A DNA stretch of 10,130 nt from Bacteroidales bacterium (GTDB taxonomy: Bacteria; Bacteroidota; Bacteroidia; Bacteroidales; S143-33), in NCBI GenBank assembly GCA_027083655.1, contig JALWNS010000458.1, positions 1 to 10,130 on the forward strand, in the 5' to 3' direction. The notes under the pieces are model-generated. The model was given only the letters and a program-made list of their open reading frames with translations, made no database searches and was not told the DNA's origin. Shown here one piece after another: positions 1-6,345 of this stretch. Numbering within the stretch: position 1 is the first letter of the stretch; every line of letters begins with the position of its first letter. Position numbers and translations under genes: made by a program.

Positions 1-69
1 GAAGGTGGGGGTAATAACTTTTGGGAGATTATAAAAGAGATAAATATATTTTTTGATAAATTGTTTTAG
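1..69 (+). CDS. C-terminal end of an upstream gene (partial)
   Basis: Frame 1 is open from the first base to a TAG at 67-69. It encodes 22 residues that read like an amphipathic protein tail (…NNFWEIIKEINIFFDKLF). The other two plus frames meet stops by position 32. The fragment is too short to assign a family, and an open stretch this short could occur by chance, so this is a tentative call. Its stop overlaps the proposed -7 box of the next gene, which is plausible for a compact genome. Confidence 0.4.
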   Translation, partial: EGGGNNFWEIIKEINIFFDKLF

Positions 70-74
70 ATTTG
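67..74 (+). promoter_or_regulatory. Candidate Bacteroidota -7 box for the lipoprotein gene
   Basis: TAGATTTG matches the Bacteroidota TAnnTTTG element exactly and would start transcription near position 80, giving a leader of about 18 bases before the ATG at 98. The nearest upstream TTTG (52-55) is only 11 bases away instead of about 20, so the -33 half is not convincing. Confidence 0.45.
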
Positions 75-97
75 CGGCGAAATAAAAAATTTTGTTC

Positions 98-877
98 ATG
101 AAAAAAATTTCTATACTCATAGTTTCTTTGGTCCTGGCTTTTATACTTAGTCTTAGTTCTTGTAAAAAAAAGGTCGAGCAGCCAGTATTGCCTCCGTCCC
201 AGACGATGGAGCTCAATGATAGTGATTTTCAGTCTAATAATTTAAAAGAAGCTACTGCTGTCAATTGGTTGTCTGCTTCTATTACAGTAGGTGTTTGGTC
301 TACTATAGTGAAGGTTAGCTTTGCTTTACCAATTATAGCTTATGAACATGCACTTGATCAAACGCCACAGAGGGTAGATAATAGTACATGGCTATGGCAG
401 TATGATGTGCCTGTTGCAGGTGTTAACCATACTGTAAAGCTATATGGCTCGGTTGACCCAAATGAAGACATGGTCAGCTGGGAGATGTACGTTGATGATT
501 TTAATTGGTTTGTAGGAGAGAATAATATCGCAACCACAGAAGGGTATTGGATTTTTTATTCGCCTGATGATAAGAAAGAAAAGCTTAGGGTAGAATGGAC
601 ATATAACTATTCGGATAGCACAGGTACAACAAAGTTTATTATTATCGACCAGGATGCAGATAATTATAATTCGTATTTATACTATGGCAATAATTTAACT
701 GGATTGTATAATTGTTTCTTTAACATTATTAATACAACGGATACTACATCAGTTGAGATTCAATGGCATAACCAGACAAAAATCGGGCGTATAAAGTCTG
801 TTAAATATTTTGGTGACGAGGCATGGCACTGTTGGGATGAAAATCTTCAAGATTGCCAGTGTCCGACATCTAATTAA
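98..877 (+). CDS. Hypothetical lipoprotein with Cys-rich C-terminus
   Basis: This encodes 259 residues of unknown function. The start is set at the ATG at 98; a TTG two codons upstream is possible but unnecessary. Residues 1-21 form a lipoprotein signal peptide (two Lys, a hydrophobic core, then LSSC), so Cys22 should be lipidated and the protein anchored to the inner or outer membrane facing the periplasm. Lys residues follow Cys22 directly (CKKK). The mature part is rich in Trp, Tyr, Asn and Asp, with alternating patterns that suggest a beta-sheet domain. Four more cysteines (206, 245, 253, 255) lie near the C-terminus and could form disulfides. I recognise no domain. The gene stands alone, with a candidate promoter before it and a strong terminator after it. 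Confidence 0.85.
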   Translation: MKKISILIVSLVLAFILSLSSCKKKVEQPVLPPSQTMELNDSDFQSNNLKEATAVNWLSASITVGVWSTIVKVSFALPIIAYEHALDQTPQRVDNSTWLWQYDVPVAGVNHTVKLYGSVDPNEDMVSWEMYVDDFNWFVGENNIATTEGYWIFYSPDDKKEKLRVEWTYNYSDSTGTTKFIIIDQDADNYNSYLYYGNNLTGLYNCFFNIINTTDTTSVEIQWHNQTKIGRIKSVKYFGDEAWHCWDENLQDCQCPTSN

Positions 878-895
878 AAAAGCTTTTATAGTTCG

Positions 896-936
896 AAATA
901 AAGGCTATCCAGAATGGATAGCCTTTATTTTTTATT
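896..936 (+). terminator. Strong intrinsic terminator after the lipoprotein gene
   Basis: A perfect 15-bp stem (896-910 with 916-930; core AAGGCTATCC/GGATAGCCTT) closes a 5-base loop, AGAAT. Its A-rich 5' arm and T-rich 3' arm run into a further T-rich stretch (TTTATT). It starts 18 bases after the TAA and isolates the lipoprotein gene from crcB. With A and T runs on both sides it could work in either direction. Confidence 0.9.
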
Positions 937-942
937 AAAAGT

Positions 943-973
943 TTTGTAATACTTTGTAGAAAGTTTAATTTTG
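943..973 (+). promoter_or_regulatory. Bacteroidota-type promoter of crcB
   Basis: TTTG (943-946), 19 bases, then TAATTTTG (966-973) fits the Bacteroidota housekeeping promoter (TTTG / TAnnTTTG) in both boxes and in spacing. Transcription should start near 980. A TTG in frame with crcB at 971 lies inside the -7 box, so it cannot be the translation start of this transcript; this supports the ATG at 1004. No fluoride riboswitch is visible in the short leader. Confidence 0.75.
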
Positions 974-1003
974 ACGCCCGTGTTTTTGAAAAAGGAAATT
1001 GCT

Positions 1004-1393
1004 ATGAGTAAAACAGTGGCTGTAGCGGCCGGAGGTGCCGTTGGTGCTATGATGCGTTACTTTGTTGGTCTTATTGCCTCACGGCTGTTTGGCTCAGATT
1101 ATCCATGGGGAACGGTTATTGTAAACCTGGTTGGTGCTTTCCTTATTGGCTTATTGTGGGGTATTTTTGAGCAGGTTAATATATCTGTTAATTTCAAAAG
1201 TTTTGTTTTAGTCGGTATTATTGGTTCTTTTACCACCTTTTCTACATTAAGCCTCGATGCTTTTTCCCTCTTTCGTAGTGGTAATACCCATTTGGCCTTT
1301 TATCATGTTGTTATTACAAATATTCTTGGCTTTATTTTAGTCGGCCTGGGCTATTTTGTAGCCCAGAAAACCTTACGTCTAGCATCTATATAA
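1004..1393 (+). CDS. crcB: Fluoride ion channel CrcB/Fluc
   Basis: The 129-residue protein has the usual length of the CrcB/Fluc family, small four-helix membrane proteins that form dual-topology dimers and export fluoride passively. Family signatures are clear: GGAVGAMMRY (10-19, with Arg18), WGTVIVNLVGAFLIG (35-49, with the pore Asn41) and GSFTTFSTLSLDAF (74-87), which carries the Phe/Thr/Ser residues of the fluoride path and central sodium site. Hydrophobic segments lie at about 4-27, 34-55, 66-90 and 99-120. The start is the ATG at 1004, preceded by AAAGGA at 991-996, an unusually good ribosome binding site here. It is a single gene with its own promoter, and a lone copy would work as a homodimer. 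Confidence 0.96.
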   Translation: MSKTVAVAAGGAVGAMMRYFVGLIASRLFGSDYPWGTVIVNLVGAFLIGLLWGIFEQVNISVNFKSFVLVGIIGSFTTFSTLSLDAFSLFRSGNTHLAFYHVVITNILGFILVGLGYFVAQKTLRLASI

Positions 1394-1405
1394 TATGCTT
1401 AACAA

Positions 1406-1455
1406 AAAAGGTGTCTTGTGGTTTAATGAGCGATATCCCTTTTATGCTATCTTTT
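1406..1455 (+). terminator. Possible weak terminator after crcB
   Basis: AAAAGGTGTC (1406-1415) can pair with GATA (1432-1435) and CCTTTT (1438-1443), allowing one G-T pair and a two-base bulge, with a 16-base loop. A T-run (CTTTTTT, 1451-1457) follows after a short gap. The imperfect stem and the offset T-run make this tentative. The rest of 1394-1609, between two convergent genes, shows nothing clear. Confidence 0.25.
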
Positions 1456-1609
1456 TTAGCTTTAACCTATAGACATTTATTACCGGCTTTGATAGTAAAA
1501 TTTTTTTGGGGAAGTTTGGCTTTTACAGGGGATTTCAGAGAGAAAGTTGATGTGTAGTATCTTGTTAAGCTTGTAACTATTTGATAATTAGTATTTTTGT
1601 TTAAAACTG

Positions 1610-2125
1610 TCAAAACCGGGAAAAGAACTTCTCCACATAGTCAAGAGCCTCTTCAATTGTGGCGGCTGGCAGGATAAGACCGTTGTTTTTCGTATCTAAT
1701 TTTTGTCCTGCCAGCCGCCGTGCCCAACCGTCAAAAGCAGTGATAGCAATAATTGTTTTTTCCTGTTGCCAAGCCAGTGCTATTTCAGACAGTGTACCTG
1801 CCCCGCCGCCAATAGCAATCAGTATTTGTGCTGTGTTGATGATAAGCATATTTCTTGCCCGTCCCATACCAGTGGGTATTACAAAATCGCAAAATTTACT
1901 GGCTACTTGTGGTGTGTCTTGTGGAATTAAACACAGGCTTTGTGCTTGAGGGTTCATGGCCTGGCTAACACCACGGGCGGCGGCGTCCATGACGCCGCCC
2001 AGACCGCCACAAACAATGCTATAGCCACGCTTAGCAAGCTCAAAGCTTAGCGATTGTGTGAATTTGTACATCTCATCGGTACAGAGAGGGGCGGATGATC
2101 CTATGATTCCAATAATTTTTTTCAT
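1610..2125 (-). CDS. LOG-like Rossmann-fold nucleotide-binding protein (TIGR00725 type)
   Basis: The 171-residue protein belongs to the TIGR00725 branch of the LOG/lysine-decarboxylase-like Rossmann proteins. It begins with a beta strand and loop, IIGIIGSS (4-11), followed by CGGLGGVMDAAARG (39-52), GMGRARNMLI (86-95) and IGGGAGTLSEIAL (105-117). The last corresponds to the PGGxGTxxE motif of LOG enzymes, which cleave cytokinin nucleotides or other nucleoside monophosphates; here Pro is replaced by Gly, as is common in this branch. The conserved Arg and Glu are present, but the substrate is not established, so no enzyme activity is assigned. It should be cytoplasmic. Start is ATG at 2125, with no Shine-Dalgarno sequence upstream. 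It is a monocistronic gene divergent from ispE and convergent with crcB. Confidence 0.88.
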   Translation of the reverse strand: MKKIIGIIGSSAPLCTDEMYKFTQSLSFELAKRGYSIVCGGLGGVMDAAARGVSQAMNPQAQSLCLIPQDTPQVASKFCDFVIPTGMGRARNMLIINTAQILIAIGGGAGTLSEIALAWQQEKTIIAITAFDGWARRLAGQKLDTKNNGLILPAATIEEALDYVEKFFSRF

Positions 2126-2171
2126 AACAAGGAGACGATTTTGTAATTTAGTGAAAAGTTAACCCATTTTG

Positions 2172-2188
2172 ATGTTTTTTGGAAACAT
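2172..2188. promoter_or_regulatory. Small inverted repeat between divergent genes
   Basis: ATGTTT (2172-2177) and AAACAT (2183-2188) form a perfect 6-bp dyad around TTTGG, within the 205-base gap between the LOG-like gene and ispE. It sits where an operator could control either gene, but an inverted repeat of this size in AT-rich DNA may be chance. Confidence 0.2.
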
Positions 2189-2255
2189 GACAGTTTTTAA
2201 CAAGAAAACCAGGTTAGTGGATGTGGATGGATCGAAGTAGCCGTAATTGTTTGTG

Positions 2256-2286
2256 TAATTTTGTGTGTATTAGTTTATTATGTTTG
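2256..2286 (+). promoter_or_regulatory. Candidate promoter region of the ispE operon
   Basis: Two exact TAnnTTTG matches occur upstream of ispE: TAATTTTG (2256-2263) and TATGTTTG (2279-2286). Neither has a TTTG at the preferred 19-21 base spacing; for the second, the nearest ones leave 15 or 25 bases. The stretch is very T- and G-rich, so matches arise easily. A promoter is expected here because the divergent LOG-like gene lies upstream, but the exact site is uncertain. Confidence 0.35.
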
Positions 2287-2330
2287 TTTGTTTCGTGTTG
2301 TGAGGTTTTGTCAATTTAAAAGTTTTGCCA

Positions 2331-3152
2331 ATGGTTGGATTTGCCAATGCTAAGATTAACATAGGTTTGCATATTTTATCCCGCCGTAGTGATGGGTATC
2401 ATGATATTGAGACGGTTTTTTATCCGCTTTATGGTTTGCGGGATGTTGTGGAAGTGGTGCAGAGCAGATCTACGGATATTGTTAACACTGGTCTTGTGGT
2501 GGATGTTCCTCTGGAGAAAAATCTTGTTTACCGTGCTTATAAGATGTTGAAGCAGGATTATAACCTTGGGCATGTGATGTTTTATTTGCATAAGGTTGTG
2601 CCTATGGGAGCAGGCTTAGGAGGTGGCTCATCAGATGCAGCCCAGGCATTGGTTTTGTTGAATAAGGAGTTTGACCTGGGGTTTGGCGATGTTGAGCTTC
2701 ATAATTATGCCCGCCGGTTGGGAGCAGATTGTAGTTTTTTTATTTATAACAAACCAATGATAGCCAGGGGTATAGGTGATGTGCTCGAGCCAGTGGATTT
2801 GAACCTGGAGAATTATAATATTGTTGTAGTTAAGCCTGTGTTTAGTATTGGGACTGCAGAAGCGTATTCAATGGTGGAGCCACGGGAGCGTGATATTTCA
2901 CTTGTAGAATTGGTCAACAGACCTGTGGAGGAGTGGAGAGACTTTGTTGTTAATGATTTTGAGAATGCATTATTTCCCAAATACCCGCAGCTAGTAGAGA
3001 TAAAGCAGAGATTATATGATTTGGGCGCTATTTACGTTTCTTTATCAGGAAGTGGGTCGGCAATTTATGGCATATTTAATGATGTTGTAAACATTGAGCC
3101 TTTGGAGGCTGATTACCAATTTGTTTGGCAATCAAAAAATAACCAGATATGA
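2331..3152 (+). CDS. ispE: 4-diphosphocytidyl-2-C-methyl-D-erythritol kinase
   Basis: IspE phosphorylates CDP-methylerythritol with ATP in the MEP pathway to isopentenyl diphosphate; it is a cytoplasmic GHMP-family kinase. The 273 residues fit the family. The N-terminal substrate-site motif ANAKINIGLHIL (5-16) carries Lys8, and DGYHDIETVFYPL (21-33) follows. The GHMP ATP-binding loop is PMGAGLGGGSSDAA (91-104). GADCSFFIY (131-139) contains the catalytic Asp133, and SLSGSGSAIYGIF (237-249) is the C-terminal glycine-rich motif. I chose the ATG at 2331 over a TTG at 2325 because the family usually begins a few residues before the AKIN motif. It is the first gene of a tightly packed run of four; its TGA overlaps the next ATG (ATGA). 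Confidence 0.97.
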   Translation: MVGFANAKINIGLHILSRRSDGYHDIETVFYPLYGLRDVVEVVQSRSTDIVNTGLVVDVPLEKNLVYRAYKMLKQDYNLGHVMFYLHKVVPMGAGLGGGSSDAAQALVLLNKEFDLGFGDVELHNYARRLGADCSFFIYNKPMIARGIGDVLEPVDLNLENYNIVVVKPVFSIGTAEAYSMVEPRERDISLVELVNRPVEEWRDFVVNDFENALFPKYPQLVEIKQRLYDLGAIYVSLSGSGSAIYGIFNDVVNIEPLEADYQFVWQSKNNQI

Positions 3153-4324
3153 AAAAACTTATCTTTGTCCTTATAATATCGCTAATGTCCATTGCAGTAT
3201 GGCCACAGCGTATAGAGAGTAATTTTGTACGTCAGTATAATAAATCGGCTTTTGAGATATATAATAAAATCCTTAACCAGAGAAAAAACCAGGTGTTCTC
3301 ACCATTGTTCCTGTCGCAGAATTTTTCCCCGTTATATTTAGGTTCGCGTGGAGTTACGAGGCAACAGTTGCAGTATGTTTTTGGTTATCCTGGAGATGAA
3401 GCGCAATTTTTTTCATTGCAGAGGTTTTTCAGGGATTTGATGATATCAAACAATAATTATAACACGAGAATAGAGTCATTTGTGGGAATGATAATGCAGG
3501 ATAGTTTACAAAGATTTATGCGCCAAGGGTTTGAACAGAAATTACCACAATTGGATCTGGATACTATAATTTTTCTGGATCTGGCGACATTCGGGGGAGA
3601 AAAACAGGACAAAATTAATGATTTAGTACGCAATTGGACAATAGACAAATTGCCACGTCCTATTCCACAGGTGGAGCAGGAAATGAAAGGAGGTATTTTG
3701 CTTGTTTCCTCAGGTAAATTTAGTGGTAATTGGGCTCAAAACTTTGCAGAGTTATACCGGGCACCATTTTATTTGGATAATTATGGCCGCCATACAAAAA
3801 GCATTAATTACATGACAGTTAGTGGTTATTTTAAGTACAGTGAAGGGACGGAGTATGATGTTGTGGAGGTGCCATACGAGAATGAGAGAATATCGTTAAT
3901 GATTATTATCCCACATGAAGACGTGGATATTAATGAGCTAAAGAAGCACATTAGTTTTGATGAGTATTCGTTGGTGGTGGATGGTCTCAGAAGGCAAAAG
4001 ATACGACTGTTTTTACCACTAGTAGAGATACATTCTGTTTTTTCTTTACGTGATACTTTGCAGTCTATGCTTCCCCAGGTTTTTCGTTTTGGAGCTAATT
4101 TTTCGTCGATGGTAAGTAAGATGGTGTATGTTGATCAGGTTTATCAGGCTATTTCTTTTGTTATAGAGCCAGAGAGGCGGCTTCCTTTCCGGCGTTTTAT
4201 AGATTTTCAGGCAGAGCAAGCACGTAATAAGATCGTTTTTATTAACCATCCGTTTATTTTTATTATCCGGGATGTAAGGTCCAATACTATTTTGTTCATG
4301 GGGCATGTTTATAAACCTATTTAG
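3149..4324 (+). CDS. Secreted serpin-fold protein, probably non-inhibitory
   Basis: The 391-residue protein has a signal peptide (residues 1 to about 20: KK, then LIFVLIISLMSIAV) without a lipobox, so it should be exported. Serpin landmarks run in order across nearly the whole length: FSPLFLSQNFSPLYLGSRG (50-68), INDLVRNWT (156-164), ILLVSSGKFSGNWAQNF (183-199), the INYMTVSGYFKY region (219-230), VVEVPYENERISLMIIIPHE (238-257), the strand RLFLPLVEIHSVFSLRDTL (286-304), NHPFIFIIRD (366-375) and ILFMGHV (381-387). Serpins normally trap proteases when the reactive loop is cleaved and inserted. Here the loop region (about 338-363) keeps a typical length, but the Ala-rich hinge (EGTEAAAAT-like) is replaced by bulky and charged residues around PERRLPFRRF. 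Inhibition by the usual mechanism is therefore doubtful; a chaperone-like or structural role is possible. Its ATG overlaps the ispE stop, and the STAND gene starts 2 bases after its TAG. Confidence 0.85.
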   Translation: MKKLIFVLIISLMSIAVWPQRIESNFVRQYNKSAFEIYNKILNQRKNQVFSPLFLSQNFSPLYLGSRGVTRQQLQYVFGYPGDEAQFFSLQRFFRDLMISNNNYNTRIESFVGMIMQDSLQRFMRQGFEQKLPQLDLDTIIFLDLATFGGEKQDKINDLVRNWTIDKLPRPIPQVEQEMKGGILLVSSGKFSGNWAQNFAELYRAPFYLDNYGRHTKSINYMTVSGYFKYSEGTEYDVVEVPYENERISLMIIIPHEDVDINELKKHISFDEYSLVVDGLRRQKIRLFLPLVEIHSVFSLRDTLQSMLPQVFRFGANFSSMVSKMVYVDQVYQAISFVIEPERRLPFRRFIDFQAEQARNKIVFINHPFIFIIRDVRSNTILFMGHVYKPI

Positions 4325-4326
4325 CC

Positions 4327-6345
4327 ATGGTCAACAAGAGGTTTTTACAGCATCTGGCGCAGGTCTTGAATAAAGTATTCCAGACAGAGTCTTTTAAATT
4401 AACAGATGATGAGTTGGTTCATGTTTATTCAGGAGAAATGAAAATAGGGGTCTATAGTGCAGTAGGAGACCCTAACCAGCTTGGAGAGCTTAGCATGAAA
4501 GATTTGTTTGCCCAGATAGATCAGGTCGTCCAGGGTCTAAGAAATCCTGGATTAGACTTAACCAGGTTGATTATTATCTCGACGAATAATGAGGAGGAGT
4601 TAATCACCAATTTCATTGAATTTTTGAGAAAAAAACAAAACATTAAACCAGAGGTTGAGTTCTGGGGTTGGGAGACAATACAGAAGATTTTTCAACACTT
4701 TCCTGAGCAATCCGAAGATAAATTGCAGATAGGAGATGAAAAGAATTTGAACTTTGTACCAACAGCTAATATTTACCAGCTTTTTGGTATAGATGAGGTT
4801 CTAAAACACATAGACCAGGCCCTGGATGGGTCACTTACACCTGTGGTTATTCACAATCCATTGAGCGGTACAGGCAAGACAGCAATTCTGTTGGCTTATG
4901 CTTTTCATTATGATTATCAAAAGAAGTTTGACCATTATGCTTATGTTGGTGTTTCTGGAAACCTGAAGGTGGGTTTTGTCAGTTCATTTAATGGACAGAT
5001 AGGTTTTTCGTATAGTCCCCTGGTGGGCCTTGAGGAAAATTTGAATCATTTGATAGATATGCTAAACCTGGTTCCTGGACGCAATCTATTACTTGTTGAT
5101 GGTGTTGATACAGTGGAGCAATCGGTTGATTTGTTACATATAAGCTCGAGGCTAAAGTGGAAAATACTCATTACTTCCAGCTTCCGGATTTTTAGTTTTG
5201 AGAATATCTATCTGGAGCATCCTAGTCCAGAGGCATCAGGCAAGATTTTTACTTATTATTTCAAGGATCTGGAGGTCAATGATGCAGTCAGTAAGCTTCT
5301 CGATAAGATATCGTACCATCCTTTTATGAATGTGTTTTTGGCCAGGTTCCTGACGCATTATGATAACCTTTCCGTAGAGGATCTTTTGCTTTTATTGGAG
5401 GAACGGGATAACCGTGTTTACCGCCTTGGTGATTATATAGACCGGCGCCTTTCGAAGAACCAGATTATTCTCATGCGTTCTTTGCTTAAGTATATAATGG
5501 CAATATTTGATTACCAGGCGCGGCAGTTTACAGACATGGAGAAGGAGATTTTATTAATATCAAGTGTGCTCCCGGACAGGTTTACTTCTTTCGCAATGTT
5601 AAAGGAAATTTTGGGTGTGGAGGAACAGGATAAGTTTTCGGATACAGTATTGATGATTTTGAGCAAAGGATGGCTTGAGGCTGATAAAGATAAATTCAGG
5701 GTACCACGTCTGGTAAAAGCAGTATTACACAAGAAATTTAAACCAACGCCTGTTAAACTTAAAAGATATATTGAGTTTTTGTTTAAGCGGTTATCTGGTA
5801 CAACGGGTGATGCGCTGTCATGGATAGATTATGCCAGTGCATTAGTGCATGGTGTCGTAAAATTGAATATTGATGTTGCAAATCTGGCGTTGTTAATGGC
5901 ACAGCATTATGATAATCTCAAGGATGAGAAAAGTGCTATTGATAATTACGAATATGCAGGCTATATAGTAGAGCAGATTTACAATGAGACAGCAGATCAG
6001 GATCTATTGGATCCTCTGGCGCGTATTTGGGCGCGTGTGGGGCGTACACAGAGGGCTTTGTATTACGCAGAGAATATGCTACGGGCTCTGGAGGTGGAGC
6101 AGGAACAAAGCGAGGATCTGGTTTTCTGGTACCAGTTTGTTGCTAGCCTTTATCACAAGTTGGGTAATTATGAAAAAGCAATAGGCTATGCTGATAATGC
6201 AGTGGACATGGCTACAATGCTTTTTGATAAAGATGACCCACGCTTATATGAAGCACAGGAGTTTCATCGACTTCTGAGCCAGGATTTTAATCAATCATTT
6301 CAAAATAACGAGAAAAAACAATGGCTAAGAAAATTTTTTATATAA
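4327..6345 (+). CDS. STAND-type P-loop ATPase with C-terminal TPR repeats
   Basis: This 672-residue cytoplasmic protein has no signal peptide or membrane segment. The NB-ARC/NACHT-like core has a Walker A loop NPLSGTGKT (177-185, Lys184), a Walker B strand LLLVDGVD (254-261, Asp258), a sensor-like strand KILITSSFR (279-287) and YHPFMNVFLARFL (330-342), which matches the GxP/PLAL region of STAND ATPases. A winged-helix-like segment follows (about 403-470), then TPR-type helical repeats (about 516-655; for example KLGNYEKAIGYADNAVDMA, 611-629). Residues 1-125 resemble the nuclease-like N-terminal domains seen on other STAND proteins (LTRLIIIST, 78-86; EFWGWETIQKIF, 111-122), but no catalytic QxK is evident. 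STAND proteins act as ATP-driven switches that oligomerise after ligand binding. The ligand and output are unknown. The gene's end overlaps the next gene by 25 bases. Confidence 0.85.
   Translation: MVNKRFLQHLAQVLNKVFQTESFKLTDDELVHVYSGEMKIGVYSAVGDPNQLGELSMKDLFAQIDQVVQGLRNPGLDLTRLIIISTNNEEELITNFIEFLRKKQNIKPEVEFWGWETIQKIFQHFPEQSEDKLQIGDEKNLNFVPTANIYQLFGIDEVLKHIDQALDGSLTPVVIHNPLSGTGKTAILLAYAFHYDYQKKFDHYAYVGVSGNLKVGFVSSFNGQIGFSYSPLVGLEENLNHLIDMLNLVPGRNLLLVDGVDTVEQSVDLLHISSRLKWKILITSSFRIFSFENIYLEHPSPEASGKIFTYYFKDLEVNDAVSKLLDKISYHPFMNVFLARFLTHYDNLSVEDLLLLLEERDNRVYRLGDYIDRRLSKNQIILMRSLLKYIMAIFDYQARQFTDMEKEILLISSVLPDRFTSFAMLKEILGVEEQDKFSDTVLMILSKGWLEADKDKFRVPRLVKAVLHKKFKPTPVKLKRYIEFLFKRLSGTTGDALSWIDYASALVHGVVKLNIDVANLALLMAQHYDNLKDEKSAIDNYEYAGYIVEQIYNETADQDLLDPLARIWARVGRTQRALYYAENMLRALEVEQEQSEDLVFWYQFVASLYHKLGNYEKAIGYADNAVDMATMLFDKDDPRLYEAQEFHRLLSQDFNQSFQNNEKKQWLRKFFI

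Noticed and set aside
878..1003. A possible fluoride riboswitch before crcB
   Set aside because: The stretch is filled by a plain terminator hairpin and a promoter; the conserved crcB-motif elements are not seen, and the predicted leader is too short.
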